Shown: positions 17,214-27,229, counted from the first letter of the stretch. The stretch is 64,000 nucleotides of DNA from an uncultured Bacteroidales bacterium (GCA_946405575.1 CAMJHP010000001.1:62001-126000); one strand, 5' to 3'. Notes: a model not told the origin generated them from the sequence alone. Program-made: numbers and translations.

Positions 17214-18582
17214 AACTATCTGAGGGTTTGAACACGTGCCGTTGAGTAAGCATAAGTAAGAAAGCAAGTAAGGCACCTAGCGCATCAGAGATGGTCATAG
17301 AGGCCCATACACCTGTCAGACCATTACTGCCCACATTGACGAAAATTGGCGGAATGATGTAAATCATCGGGGCGAGGAACAGCACCTGACGCGAAAGGCT
17401 GGTGACGATGGCAATCCAAGGTTTGTCGATGCTTTGAAAGAAATTGGAATTGGTAATGGTAAAGCCCACCAAGGGGAACATCACCAGCATGAAACGCATG
17501 GCAGGCACAGCGATTTGGATGAGGTCGTCCTCTTTGGTAAAGGCGCGGAGCAATAATTGGGGTATGGTCAAAGCCAATATCGCGCCAACAAAGCCAATCA
17601 ACACATTGACCTTCATCGTCAAGGTGTAAACGGATTTCAATCGTTGTGGATGCCCAGCACCATAGTTATAACCCGCTATGGGCTGCATTCCCTGACACAC
17701 CCCAAGAATGAGCATAATGCTGAGGCTTCCAAAAGTATTGACTATTCCGTATGCTCCTACAGCAAGGTCGCCACCATAGTGAATGAGCTGACTATTAAGC
17801 AGTGCCACCACACCCGAGGCGGCCACATTCATCAAGAAAGGACTCATACCGATAAGCAGGATGTTACGGAAGATGTATAATTTGGGTTGCCATGAATGAC
17901 GACGGAAACGGATAAAAGAACTGCGTTGCAGGAAGTGCCACACCGCCACAATGCCTGAACAAGTCATAGAAATGGTGGTAGCCCAAGCCGCACCACCAAT
18001 GCCCCAGTCCAAAACATAGATGAACAACGCGTCAAGGACAATATTGAGGATGGCACCGCCTGCCAAGATCCACATCGACTTAGTAGGATAGCCTGTGGCA
18101 CGAATCAAACCCGTAAGGTTGAAGGTGACAGTGGTCATAAACATTCCGGGCAAAACAATGTCCATATATTCGCGGGCATACGCAATTGTATCAGGTGAAG
18201 CTCCGAACATAGTCAGAATCTTATCCATAAAGAGATAGCCACCTGTAACGAACAAGAAACCGAAGATAAAGGTCAGTAGCATACTGTTACCCAAGATGTC
18301 TTCGGCCCATTTGTAGTCTTTTTTTCCCAACACAATCGACATTCGGGCAGAGGATCCCACGCCCACTAGCGAGCCAAAAGCATGAATGATATTCATAATC
18401 GGCATTGTGATAGCCAAACCGGCAATGGCCAAGGAGCCCACACACTGGCCCAAAAACACACGGTCAACAATATTATAAACTGATGCAATAATCTGGCTGA
18501 CTATGCTTGGCAGTGCATAAACCCACAACAAATGTCTGATACTCTTGGTTTCTAACTCTAATGTCCTATCAAGTTGTTGCAT
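17212..18582 (-). CDS. MATE family efflux transporter
   Basis: 12-TM protein; LPSIVSQIIASVYNIVDRVFLGQ, GMQPIAGYNYGA. Confidence 0.93.
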   Translation of the reverse strand: MQQLDRTLELETKSIRHLLWVYALPSIVSQIIASVYNIVDRVFLGQCVGSLAIAGLAITMPIMNIIHAFGSLVGVGSSARMSIVLGKKDYKWAEDILGNSMLLTFIFGFLFVTGGYLFMDKILTMFGASPDTIAYAREYMDIVLPGMFMTTVTFNLTGLIRATGYPTKSMWILAGGAILNIVLDALFIYVLDWGIGGAAWATTISMTCSGIVAVWHFLQRSSFIRFRRHSWQPKLYIFRNILLIGMSPFLMNVAASGVVALLNSQLIHYGGDLAVGAYGIVNTFGSLSIMLILGVCQGMQPIAGYNYGAGHPQRLKSVYTLTMKVNVLIGFVGAILALTIPQLLLRAFTKEDDLIQIAVPAMRFMLVMFPLVGFTITNSNFFQSIDKPWIAIVTSLSRQVLFLAPMIYIIPPIFVNVGSNGLTGVWASMTISDALGALLAFLLMLTQRHVFKPSDS

Positions 18583-18669
18583 TCCCTAAAGAATTTAAGG
18601 TGCAAAAGTAGCAAAAAAATGAATATTGAGTTTATCAAAATAGCGTGTTCTCAATCCAAAAGAAATGTG

Positions 18670-18677
18670 TATTTTTG
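18670..18677 (+). promoter_or_regulatory. -7 box TATTTTTG upstream of the SLT/SGNH/MBOAT operon
   Basis: TATTTTTGCC ~75 bp upstream of the first ATG. Confidence 0.5.
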
Positions 18678-18751
18678 CCACTCATTTCGCGAACCCTGCT
18701 TTACAAGTTATGCAACCTGTTGAAGTATAGTTTATAAAACCATTTAAAATA

Positions 18752-19429
18752 ATGAGATTCAAGGTATTATTCTTTTTTTGGTCGTGCTTTTTTTGTCTTG
18801 CGGCAAACAATTGCTGTGTGTCGTCGGGCAAAGATAGTATTGCTAAAGAATTGAAAAGCATGGAAAAAGACATTCCTTTGCCTTATCATTTAACCTTGGA
18901 CAAAACGGTGAAACAGTTGGCCAACAAAAGCCTTCCAAAAACTTTCAAAATGTATGAGGCTTTTATTGATTCTGCCTTGCTACAACGAAATATGCCTTTG
19001 GAAATCAAATATTTGCCTTATGCTCTCAGCGGAATGAAAACCAACTATTCGAAAGGTGACCGCTGCGGCTATTGGGCTTTGCCCTCCTTAGTGGGGATGC
19101 ATTATGGCCTTCTTATTGATAGAAACGAAGATGAGAGGCTTCAAATGGAAGCGTCAACTCTGGCCGCTTTGGATTATCTTAACGATTTGAACAAGAAATA
19201 CAACAACTGGTGGTACAGCATTTTGGCATACGCCAACAGCCCTACCTCGCTGAGCCATACGCTGATACATTATGGCAACGAGCCAGCACTTTGGGATTTC
19301 TATGAACATCGGCTGTTGTCTAATACTCAAGTCATTGCCGACTTCATTGCCTGCATTTATCTCGGCCATCAAAATCGTCTCAACTTTACCACCTCTGATA
19401 ATAAAAAAACAAAAATTGACAATCAATAA
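18752..19429 (+). CDS. lytic transglycosylase (SLT)-like exported protein, predicted catalytically inactive
   Basis: MltD-like NMPLEIKYLPYALSGM...GYWALPSLVGMHYGLLIDRNEDERLQMEASTLAALDYLNDLNKKYNNWWYSILAYANSP; position of catalytic Glu is Leu. Confidence 0.7.
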   Translation: MRFKVLFFFWSCFFCLAANNCCVSSGKDSIAKELKSMEKDIPLPYHLTLDKTVKQLANKSLPKTFKMYEAFIDSALLQRNMPLEIKYLPYALSGMKTNYSKGDRCGYWALPSLVGMHYGLLIDRNEDERLQMEASTLAALDYLNDLNKKYNNWWYSILAYANSPTSLSHTLIHYGNEPALWDFYEHRLLSNTQVIADFIACIYLGHQNRLNFTTSDNKKTKIDNQ

Positions 19430-19432
19430 ACG

Positions 19433-20950
19433 ATGAAATCGATACGCACTTTGGTATTTATTTTTTCAGTGATACTCCTATTAGGGGTAGCCTGGTATTT
19501 TTTCCCCGCCGAAGGTCTTGCCATTGGCAAACACTCCTTACGTTTTCCGTCATATGCCGAAGACGTTGCTCCTGCCCAACAGGAAGTGGATGTGGATGCC
19601 GTTATTGACAAGGTGAACAAGAGTTTTGAGATGACTTGCTCTGATAATCTTTTAGACAGCATGCGCTTCTTCCGCTATTACTTGAAAGAAAACCCGAACC
19701 GTATTTACCTTCCCAACGATGACTATACTTTCTTCGACACTTTGTTCTGTCAATTGGAACATGCCAACGAAGAAAACAAGATCTACCGCATTATGTATTA
19801 TGGCGATTCGCAGATTGAGATGGACCGTATTTCTTCTGTGCTGAGACAAAAGTTGCAGGAATTATTTGGAGGATCGGGGCCAAATATGATACCTGCCATC
19901 CAACCTGTGGCTACCATCTCAGTAACCCAACATGCCTCCAATTTGACACGTTATATGGTGTATGGTGATGCTGCCCGTGCTTCGCACAATCGCTATGGAG
20001 TGATGTCACAGTTCGGTCAAGTGATAGGTAACGGCAGCATTTCGTTTTCGCGAACCAACCATTCACAGGCGTTTGCAAAAGCCAAAGAGATCTCCACGGT
20101 TTCGGTGCTGTTGGGCAAAAACAGTAAGAATTTCAAAGCTACGCTAAAATGTGACACCATATCACCCGAAACCAAAGTGCTGCCTGCCAACGACAGTGTA
20201 TCGCTCATCACTTGGATTTTGCCCACTAATGTCAAACACGGTGTCATCAGTTTCAAGGGCAACGCCGAAATCTATGCCGTGCTGTTGGATGGTGACACGG
20301 GTGTTGCCGTCGACAATGTGGCCTTGCGTGGCTGCTCAGGCACCATCTTCACTCGCCTCAATGAGGTCACCTTACGACAGTCATTCGATTTGCTTAACAC
20401 CCGGCTCATCATTATGCAATTTGGCGGCAACCGTATGGCAGGTATTACCTCTTCAAAGAATATTACTCCCTATATTGCCGAACTAGAGAAGCAAATCCAA
20501 TATATGAAGCAGGTTGCGCCTCAAGCCACTTTGCTCTTCATTGGTCCCGCTGACATGGGTAAAAGTTACAATGGTAAAATGGGTACTTTGAAAGGTCTCC
20601 CAGAGTTGAACGACTCACTACGAGCCATGTCTCTACGCAACGATATGGCCTATTGGGATATGTTCAACGTGATGGGTGGTGAAGGCTCGATGGCACAATG
20701 GGTAAAGCACAAACCTCCTATGGCTGGCCCAGATTATGTGCATTTCACATTCAAAGGCGCTCAAGAAATAGGCTCTGATTTGGCGAAATCTTTTACCACC
20801 TATTACGATTTTTACAAATTGCGTCAACACATGCCAAGTGAGAAGGTCATCGAGTTCATCAATCTTGACCAAAAAGAAGACTCAATCCGTACTTCCGGCC
20901 GAGTCAAAATGCCTTTTTATCAACCCCAGTATATTTCAATGAATCAATGA
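19433..20950 (+). CDS. SGNH/GDSL hydrolase family protein (O-acetylation associated)
   Basis: N-terminal TM; YYGDSQIEMDR (block I), DYVHFTFKGAQEIG (block V). Confidence 0.8.
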   Translation: MKSIRTLVFIFSVILLLGVAWYFFPAEGLAIGKHSLRFPSYAEDVAPAQQEVDVDAVIDKVNKSFEMTCSDNLLDSMRFFRYYLKENPNRIYLPNDDYTFFDTLFCQLEHANEENKIYRIMYYGDSQIEMDRISSVLRQKLQELFGGSGPNMIPAIQPVATISVTQHASNLTRYMVYGDAARASHNRYGVMSQFGQVIGNGSISFSRTNHSQAFAKAKEISTVSVLLGKNSKNFKATLKCDTISPETKVLPANDSVSLITWILPTNVKHGVISFKGNAEIYAVLLDGDTGVAVDNVALRGCSGTIFTRLNEVTLRQSFDLLNTRLIIMQFGGNRMAGITSSKNITPYIAELEKQIQYMKQVAPQATLLFIGPADMGKSYNGKMGTLKGLPELNDSLRAMSLRNDMAYWDMFNVMGGEGSMAQWVKHKPPMAGPDYVHFTFKGAQEIGSDLAKSFTTYYDFYKLRQHMPSEKVIEFINLDQKEDSIRTSGRVKMPFYQPQYISMNQ

Positions 20951-22218
20951 AAAAGTGGTTGGTTTTCATAGGATTGCTGCTGTCCTATGGGCAGCTTTTC
21001 ACACAAACTTTGCCATGGGTTAAATCTGTGCCCGATTACAAGTTTGCCCATTTTGGACACAACACCATCCTTTATCCTGGCGATAGTTTGGCCATAGAAC
21101 GCTTTTTCCGAAAAATGGATTCCGTTGTTTTCTTTGGCGAGGGCAACGTGAGCATCATACACATTGGTGGTTCACATGTGCAAGCGGGTGTATTTACCCA
21201 ACAATTCCGTGACAACCTATTGAGTATCAGCCCAGATTTGATTGGGGGACAATTTTTTGTATTTCCATTTTCAACAGGGGGCACCAACAACCCCACCCAT
21301 TACATTGTCAGGTCAACAGGAACCTGGACCTACTGCCGCAATGCGGTTCGTAGAGAAACAGACAAACGTATGGGACTGGCTGGTGCGGCCATCACTACCA
21401 ATGACCCTACAGCTACAGTAAGCATCATAACGAGGGAGAAATACCCCAACGACCTCACTCCCGACTTTGACTTTAACAAAGTGACCATTATCGGATTCTC
21501 TGAGACAGAAAACGTGATTCCTGTAATCAGCTATAACAGCAACACCCTCCACGGAAAGTACGACGAATGGCAGTCGACATACATGTTCTCCCTACCCGAT
21601 TTTACTGACTCCATCTGCATTAGATTCGATTCTGTTCCAGGTGAGTTTACCTTGACAGGTATTCTACTCGAAAACGATATGCCTGGCATCAGCGTCCATG
21701 GTGTAGGAGTCAATGGTGCCAGTGTCCCCTCCTATCTCCGTTGCGATGACTTCGAACGCGACCTCAACCTCATCCGCCCTGACCTTATCATCTTTGGCAT
21801 CGGCATCAATGATGCATCAGAAAAAGACTTTGAAAAAAATAACTTCAAGAAAAACTATGACGAACTGATTAAGGTCATCAAACGCGTCAATCCCGATTGT
21901 GCCCTGCTCTTTATTACCAACAATGACAGTTACAAAAAAGTGAAAGTCAAGCGAAAAACCCGATATGAAGTCAATCCCAACGGAAAAATTGTGGAAGACG
22001 CTTTTATGGAAATGGGAAAGAAATACAATGCTGCCGTTTGGAATCAATTCGACATCATGGGTGGCCTGAAATCCATGCAGGATTGGGAGAAAATTGGTTT
22101 GGCCAAGAAAGACAAGGTACATTTCACCAATGAGGGTTACAAACTTTTGGGCGACTTGTTTTACAACGCTTTGATTACTAGATATATTGAACACATCCAA
22201 CTGAACGCCAAACAATAA
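20947..22218 (+). CDS. SGNH/GDSL hydrolase family protein (O-acetylation associated)
   Basis: signal peptide; IHIGGSHVQAGVF, IIFGIGINDASEKDF, KDKVHFTNEGYKLLGDLF; overlaps upstream stop. Confidence 0.8.
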   Translation: MKKWLVFIGLLLSYGQLFTQTLPWVKSVPDYKFAHFGHNTILYPGDSLAIERFFRKMDSVVFFGEGNVSIIHIGGSHVQAGVFTQQFRDNLLSISPDLIGGQFFVFPFSTGGTNNPTHYIVRSTGTWTYCRNAVRRETDKRMGLAGAAITTNDPTATVSIITREKYPNDLTPDFDFNKVTIIGFSETENVIPVISYNSNTLHGKYDEWQSTYMFSLPDFTDSICIRFDSVPGEFTLTGILLENDMPGISVHGVGVNGASVPSYLRCDDFERDLNLIRPDLIIFGIGINDASEKDFEKNNFKKNYDELIKVIKRVNPDCALLFITNNDSYKKVKVKRKTRYEVNPNGKIVEDAFMEMGKKYNAAVWNQFDIMGGLKSMQDWEKIGLAKKDKVHFTNEGYKLLGDLFYNALITRYIEHIQLNAKQ

Positions 22219-22221
22219 AAG

Positions 22222-24087
22222 ATGCCACAGGGAACCGAAATAGCTTTAGACTTCCTCACCCGAGTCTTTTCGTTCGACAAGGCACATCCCTTGTTGTTCA
22301 CCCAGTTTTATTTCTGGGCATTTTTTGCCATTGTATTCGCCTTCTTCTGTCTGTTCAAAAACAAGTGCCTGCTGCGCAATACCTTCCTGTTCTTTGTAAG
22401 CCTTTTCTTCTATTACAAGACCAGCGGACTCTTCACTTTAATTCTAGTTTTCATTACCTTATATAATTTCTTCGCGGGCAAATGGATGCATACGCGAAAG
22501 AAGCATAGCAGCCGTAATTTTGTGCTGGCACTCAGTGTGATTGTCAACCTTTCAACGCTATGCTACTTCAAATATGCCTATTTTCTCACTGACGTACTTA
22601 ACAATCTGACAGGCTTTGAATTCCGCGTGTTCGATATTTTCTCATGGGTGGGCAACCAAATTACAGGCGACAACCGATTCAGTGTGGATACCATCCTGCT
22701 CCCAGTGGGTATCTCTTTCTACACCTTCCAGGCTATCAGCTATATTATGGATGTGTATCGCAAACGCATCGAACCTGTGCGGAATATCTTTGATTTCGGA
22801 TTTTATGTAAGTTTTTTCCCACAATTGGTTGCAGGCCCCATCGTGAGAGCCAACGAGTTCATTCCCCAGCTGCACAAGAAATACTTCCTCAGCCGTAATC
22901 AGTTTGGCATTGCCGTGTTCTGGATTATGAATGGCTTGGTGAAGAAAATCGTGCTCAGTGACTATATCGCGGTCAACTTCATCGACCGTGTGTTTGAACA
23001 GCCTTTGCTTTACACTGGCTTTGAAAATCTGACAGCCTTGTTTGGATATTCATTGCAAGTTTATGCCGACTTCTCTGGTTACACCGACATTGCCATCGGT
23101 GTGGCTATGCTGATGGGATTTTACTTGCCTAAAAACTTCAATTCGCCTTACAAAGCAAAAAGCCCGGGCGAGTTTTGGAACCGTTGGCATATGTCCCTCT
23201 CCCGCTGGCTGAAAGACTACCTATACATTCCCTTAGGAGGCAATCGCAACGCCACTTTCGGCTCATTTTGCATTATCATCGTGATTTCCGCAATTGCTGT
23301 GTTTCTATCTGGTAGTTGGTGGGTTGGCTTGGGCGTAGGTGTTGTGGCCTTGATTTTGGCTCTAGTGGCCATTTTCATCCCCGAAAAACGGATAAAAATC
23401 ACCTCCGATATCAACCGAATGGACACTATGCTCTTAGGTGGTTTATGGCATGGTGCCTCGTGGAACTTTATGATATGGGGTGGACTGAACGGTATCGGCC
23501 TGATATTTTACAGGTTCTGGAAAGATTGGAGCATTTATGGTCGCACCTTGTTTATTATGGCGGTCACCTTCTTGTTGCGAGTGCTATGCGTTTTCGTACC
23601 ACAGCCCGTTTTCAATGTGCTGTTTGTGTGGTGTATGATTATCCTAGTCGGCAACATAATTCGAATGCTTTACAACCTGTTTGGAGGCAAAAAGGCTTGG
23701 CAGTGGCTGCAAGACATTTGGGCCATCTTCCAAACTTTCACTTTCATCACCTTCACGCGATTGTTCTTCCGTAGCGGCTCCAACCTCAACCCTGCCGAAG
23801 CTAATGAAACCGCCTGGAATACCGCCAAAAATATGGTCAACCAAATGGGCAGCCACTGGGACTGGAGCAAGATTCCGACCATTATTGTCCACTATCAAAA
23901 TGTGTTCATCCTCATTTTGATAGGCTTGATTATTCACTGGCTACCTGAAAATTTCAAACGACGTTATCGCATTTGGTTCGCCAAGATGCCGTTACCACTG
24001 ATGATTGTAGTCTGCGCCCTTATCGTGTTTGTCATCTATCAATTCATCACTGCCGACTTGCAAACATTCATCTATTTCCAATTCTGA
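22222..24087 (+). CDS. MBOAT family O-acyltransferase
   Basis: multi-TM; LPVGISFYTFQAISYIMDVYR, FFPQLVAGPIVRA, LGGLWHGASWNFMIWGGLNG with conserved His. Confidence 0.95.
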   Translation: MPQGTEIALDFLTRVFSFDKAHPLLFTQFYFWAFFAIVFAFFCLFKNKCLLRNTFLFFVSLFFYYKTSGLFTLILVFITLYNFFAGKWMHTRKKHSSRNFVLALSVIVNLSTLCYFKYAYFLTDVLNNLTGFEFRVFDIFSWVGNQITGDNRFSVDTILLPVGISFYTFQAISYIMDVYRKRIEPVRNIFDFGFYVSFFPQLVAGPIVRANEFIPQLHKKYFLSRNQFGIAVFWIMNGLVKKIVLSDYIAVNFIDRVFEQPLLYTGFENLTALFGYSLQVYADFSGYTDIAIGVAMLMGFYLPKNFNSPYKAKSPGEFWNRWHMSLSRWLKDYLYIPLGGNRNATFGSFCIIIVISAIAVFLSGSWWVGLGVGVVALILALVAIFIPEKRIKITSDINRMDTMLLGGLWHGASWNFMIWGGLNGIGLIFYRFWKDWSIYGRTLFIMAVTFLLRVLCVFVPQPVFNVLFVWCMIILVGNIIRMLYNLFGGKKAWQWLQDIWAIFQTFTFITFTRLFFRSGSNLNPAEANETAWNTAKNMVNQMGSHWDWSKIPTIIVHYQNVFILILIGLIIHWLPENFKRRYRIWFAKMPLPLMIVVCALIVFVIYQFITADLQTFIYFQF

Positions 24088-24235
24088 TAGGTCATTGCGA
24101 AGAACGGAACAATCCAGAAATCCAATTCTTTGCTCTGAATCATTGATTGATTACATCAAATCTCCGATTGGCTACGCTGAAATCGTAGATTCGATGTAAT
24201 CAGTGCTAGGCATTTCGACGATGCGAAGCGGGTCT
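24088..24235. repeat. composite intergenic repeat region with 22-bp-stem hairpin
   Basis: gtcattgcgaagaacggaacaatcc (24091-24115) plus arms TGATTACATCAAATCTCCGATT (24148-24169) / AATCGTAGATTCGATGTAATCA (24181-24202). Confidence 0.75.
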
Positions 24236-25090
24236 TTAATGCGTCAAAATCTCAAGTCCTGTCTCGGTCATTAGGAAAGTATGTTCCCATTGCGCTGAAG
24301 GCAGCTCGTCCTCAGTAATGACAGTCCAGCCGTCGGCACTGTCGACGAAGACTCTCCACGTGCCCATATTAATCATCGGCTCAATAGTGAACACCATACC
24401 TGGGACAAGTAGCATACCAGTGCCCTTCTTACCATAGTGTAACACCTCGGGATCGTCGTGAAATTTGACGCCTACGCCGTGTCCGCAGAGGTCGCGCACC
24501 ACGCTGAAACCATTTTTGTGGGCGTGTTGCTGAATGGCATTGCCAATGTCGCCAACGAAGCCGAAAGGCTTGGCGGCTTCCATACCGATATATAGGCATT
24601 CTTTGGCCACATCAACCAGCTTTTGCTTTCGTGCAGAGGTTTGCCCGATGACATACATTCGAGAGGCATCGGCATAATAACCGTCCAAAATGGTGGTGCA
24701 ATCCACATTGACAATGTCACCTTCCTTGAGGATTTCCTTGGCAGAAGGGATGCCGTGACAAACCACCTCATTGATGGAAACACAAACGCTCTTGGGGAAG
24801 CCTTCATAACCCAAAGTGGCTGGAATGGCCCCGTGTTCTATGGTATAGTTATGCACAAGGTCGTTGATTTCAAGGGTACTCATTCCTGCGTGGATCTTCT
24901 CGCCCACAAGGTCGAGGATGGCTGTGTTGATGACACCACTCTTTTTAATACCTTCAATCTCTTCAGGGGTGCGGATGAGGCTGCGCTTAGGCACCATTGC
25001 ACCTTTGGCCTCCATAGCCATCACCTTTTTGTCCAATGCTGTCGGTTCCTGTCCGGCCGGCACACGCCATCTTTTACGCTTGGTAAACAT
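24236..25090 (-). CDS. map: type I methionine aminopeptidase
   Basis: SLIRTPEEIEGIKKSG, VCHGIPSAKEILKEGDIVNVDCTTILDGYYADASRMYVIG, GHGVGVKFHDDPEV. Confidence 0.96.
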   Translation of the reverse strand: MFTKRKRWRVPAGQEPTALDKKVMAMEAKGAMVPKRSLIRTPEEIEGIKKSGVINTAILDLVGEKIHAGMSTLEINDLVHNYTIEHGAIPATLGYEGFPKSVCVSINEVVCHGIPSAKEILKEGDIVNVDCTTILDGYYADASRMYVIGQTSARKQKLVDVAKECLYIGMEAAKPFGFVGDIGNAIQQHAHKNGFSVVRDLCGHGVGVKFHDDPEVLHYGKKGTGMLLVPGMVFTIEPMINMGTWRVFVDSADGWTVITEDELPSAQWEHTFLMTETGLEILTH

Positions 25091-25159
25091 AGTGCTTATT
25101 AATTTGGGCGCAAAAATAGTGTTTTTTTAGATACGGCCATTCGACAATTAATCCGTCCC

Positions 25160-25219
25160 TTCGACAGGCTCAGAATCTTTGGATTTATTTCAGAGTTAAG
25201 TGTGTCTGAGCACGTCGAA
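25160..25219. repeat. inverted repeat (family B)
   Basis: TTCGACAGGCTCAGA ... TCTGAGCACGTCGAA, arms 13/15 complementary. Confidence 0.7.
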
Positions 25220-25227
25220 AACCCCGA

Positions 25228-27183
25228 CTATTTCGCTATTACAATCCCCAACTCCTTATTAATTTGCCTACGGATATCATCAAGGTCTTTCTTCTGTTTC
25301 AGCAAAATAATTTGATCGACAGCATCGGTAGCGGTTTTCAACTCCTCTTCAATGGCCTTGCGCCGCTCTTCGATGATAAGATCCTTGTAACGGTAAAGCG
25401 AAGAAAACACCGTTGCACGCAACACATCCTCTTCCTGTTTGACAAAGATGCCGTACTTCTCCCATTGGTCAAGCTTGTAAGGCGTCAAAAGCAGATCGGC
25501 AGCAAGTCCGGCGACAGTCTCATCCTCGTTGGATGTGAAGAATTGACCATCAGGGATATAACCTTTGTCAATGGCTTGGTCGAAGATATCGAATATCTTT
25601 TTGTTGACAACATTTGTAAACACAAAGCCATCCATCTTGAGGTCATCGACAATCAATTGAGCCACAGATACTTGTTCGTAGACTTTTTCACCATTCTCAT
25701 CCGTACGCTCGTCCACAATCATTTCCTTACCGTACATCAACAGCAGCTTCACCAACTCTCGTTCCTGATAATAACCTGCAGGTAGCTGGTCCTCGACTGT
25801 CTCCTCCTGTTTAGGCGTCACTGTCGTGGTATCCGTCACGGGAACCACATTATCCTCAATGCCTAACGTCTTCTTCAGTTTAGAACGCAGTATCTTGTTC
25901 AGCTCGTTGGTGAGCGTCTGTTCGGGCATGTCCAAGAGGCGGCTGCATTCTTTCACATAAGTGATTCGGAAGATGCTGTCGGGGATGACGGAGATGGTTT
26001 CCACGATGTCGCGGATGACCTGACCACGCTTGATGGGGTCGTTTTCGGCGTCCTTCAGCAGCAACTCAGTCTTGAAGCGAATGAAGTCTTTGGCATTCTC
26101 TTTCAGATAATTGCTTACATATTCAACCGAAAACTCCTTGCCGAAGGTGTCGGGGTCGTGTTCAGGAGGCAACACCACCACGCGGACGTTCATACCCTCG
26201 GAGAGAATCATGTCGGTACCACGCAGGGCCGCATGAATGCCGGCTGCATCACCATCGTAAAGCATAGTGATGTTCTTCGTATAGCGCTTCACGAGACGGA
26301 TCTGCTCCATCGTCAGCGATGTGCCGCTACTGGCTACCACGTTCTCAATACCGATTTGATGCATCCGCAGCACATCGAAGTAGCCCTCCACAAGGATGCA
26401 CTCGTCTTGCTTGGCGATGGCGTTTTTGGCGAAATAGATGCCGTAGAGCGTTTGTTTCTTGTCGTAAATCTCCGACTCGGGCGAGTTCTGGTATTTCGGG
26501 CTCTTCTTGTCGTTGGTGAGGATACGCCCACCAAAGCCAATGACGCGCCCCGTCAAGCTGTGAATAGGAAACATTACGCGACCATGGTAGCGGTCATAAA
26601 GGCCGTTCTGCCCTTTAATGGACAGGCCGATTTGCTCCAAAAGCTCTTCAGAATAGCCGTTTTTCTTGGCATGTTCGGTAAAGGCGTCCCATTTGGCGGG
26701 ATTGTAGCCAAGGTGAAATTTTTCAATAATCGGGTCGAAATAGCCACGCTCACGGAAATACTCAAGGCCTATGGTCTTGCCTTCATCGGTATTCCACAGC
26801 GTATCAACGAAATACTTGTCGGCAAACTCGTTGATGTTGAACATCTTCTCACGGATGCTCTGCTGCATAATCTCCTCTGCAGTCTGTTGCTTCTCCTCGA
26901 TTTTGATGTTGTACTTCTTGGCAAGATAGCGTAGCGCCTCAGGATAGGTAAAATGCTCATGTTCCATCAGGAACTTGGCCGAGTCGCCAGCCTTTCCGCA
27001 ACCGAAGCATTTGAAGATGTTTCGCGCTGGATTGACACTGAACGAGGGCGTCTTCTCATTGTGGAACGGACAATTGCCCCACATATTCGACCCACGCTTC
27101 TTCAGCGTGACGAACTCACCTACAACCTCCTCGATGTGAGCGGCTTGTAGGATTTGCTCCACTGTTTCCCTTGGAATGGCCAT
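25228..27183 (-). CDS. dnaG: DNA primase
   Basis: zinc finger CPFHNEKTPSFSVNPARNIFKCFGCGKAGD; TOPRIM CILVEGYFDVLRMHQIGIENVVASSGTSLT. Confidence 0.98.
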   Translation of the reverse strand: MAIPRETVEQILQAAHIEEVVGEFVTLKKRGSNMWGNCPFHNEKTPSFSVNPARNIFKCFGCGKAGDSAKFLMEHEHFTYPEALRYLAKKYNIKIEEKQQTAEEIMQQSIREKMFNINEFADKYFVDTLWNTDEGKTIGLEYFRERGYFDPIIEKFHLGYNPAKWDAFTEHAKKNGYSEELLEQIGLSIKGQNGLYDRYHGRVMFPIHSLTGRVIGFGGRILTNDKKSPKYQNSPESEIYDKKQTLYGIYFAKNAIAKQDECILVEGYFDVLRMHQIGIENVVASSGTSLTMEQIRLVKRYTKNITMLYDGDAAGIHAALRGTDMILSEGMNVRVVVLPPEHDPDTFGKEFSVEYVSNYLKENAKDFIRFKTELLLKDAENDPIKRGQVIRDIVETISVIPDSIFRITYVKECSRLLDMPEQTLTNELNKILRSKLKKTLGIEDNVVPVTDTTTVTPKQEETVEDQLPAGYYQERELVKLLLMYGKEMIVDERTDENGEKVYEQVSVAQLIVDDLKMDGFVFTNVVNKKIFDIFDQAIDKGYIPDGQFFTSNEDETVAGLAADLLLTPYKLDQWEKYGIFVKQEEDVLRATVFSSLYRYKDLIIEERRKAIEEELKTATDAVDQIILLKQKKDLDDIRRQINKELGIVIAK

Positions 27184-27221
27184 CGTTGTGTTTTGTTTTG
27201 CAAAACTACGAAATTAATTTA

Positions 27222-27229
27222 TACCTTTG
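27222..27229 (+). promoter_or_regulatory. -7 box TACCTTTG upstream of GH92 gene
   Basis: TACCTTTGC 25 bp upstream of MKKSPYLL start. Confidence 0.55.
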
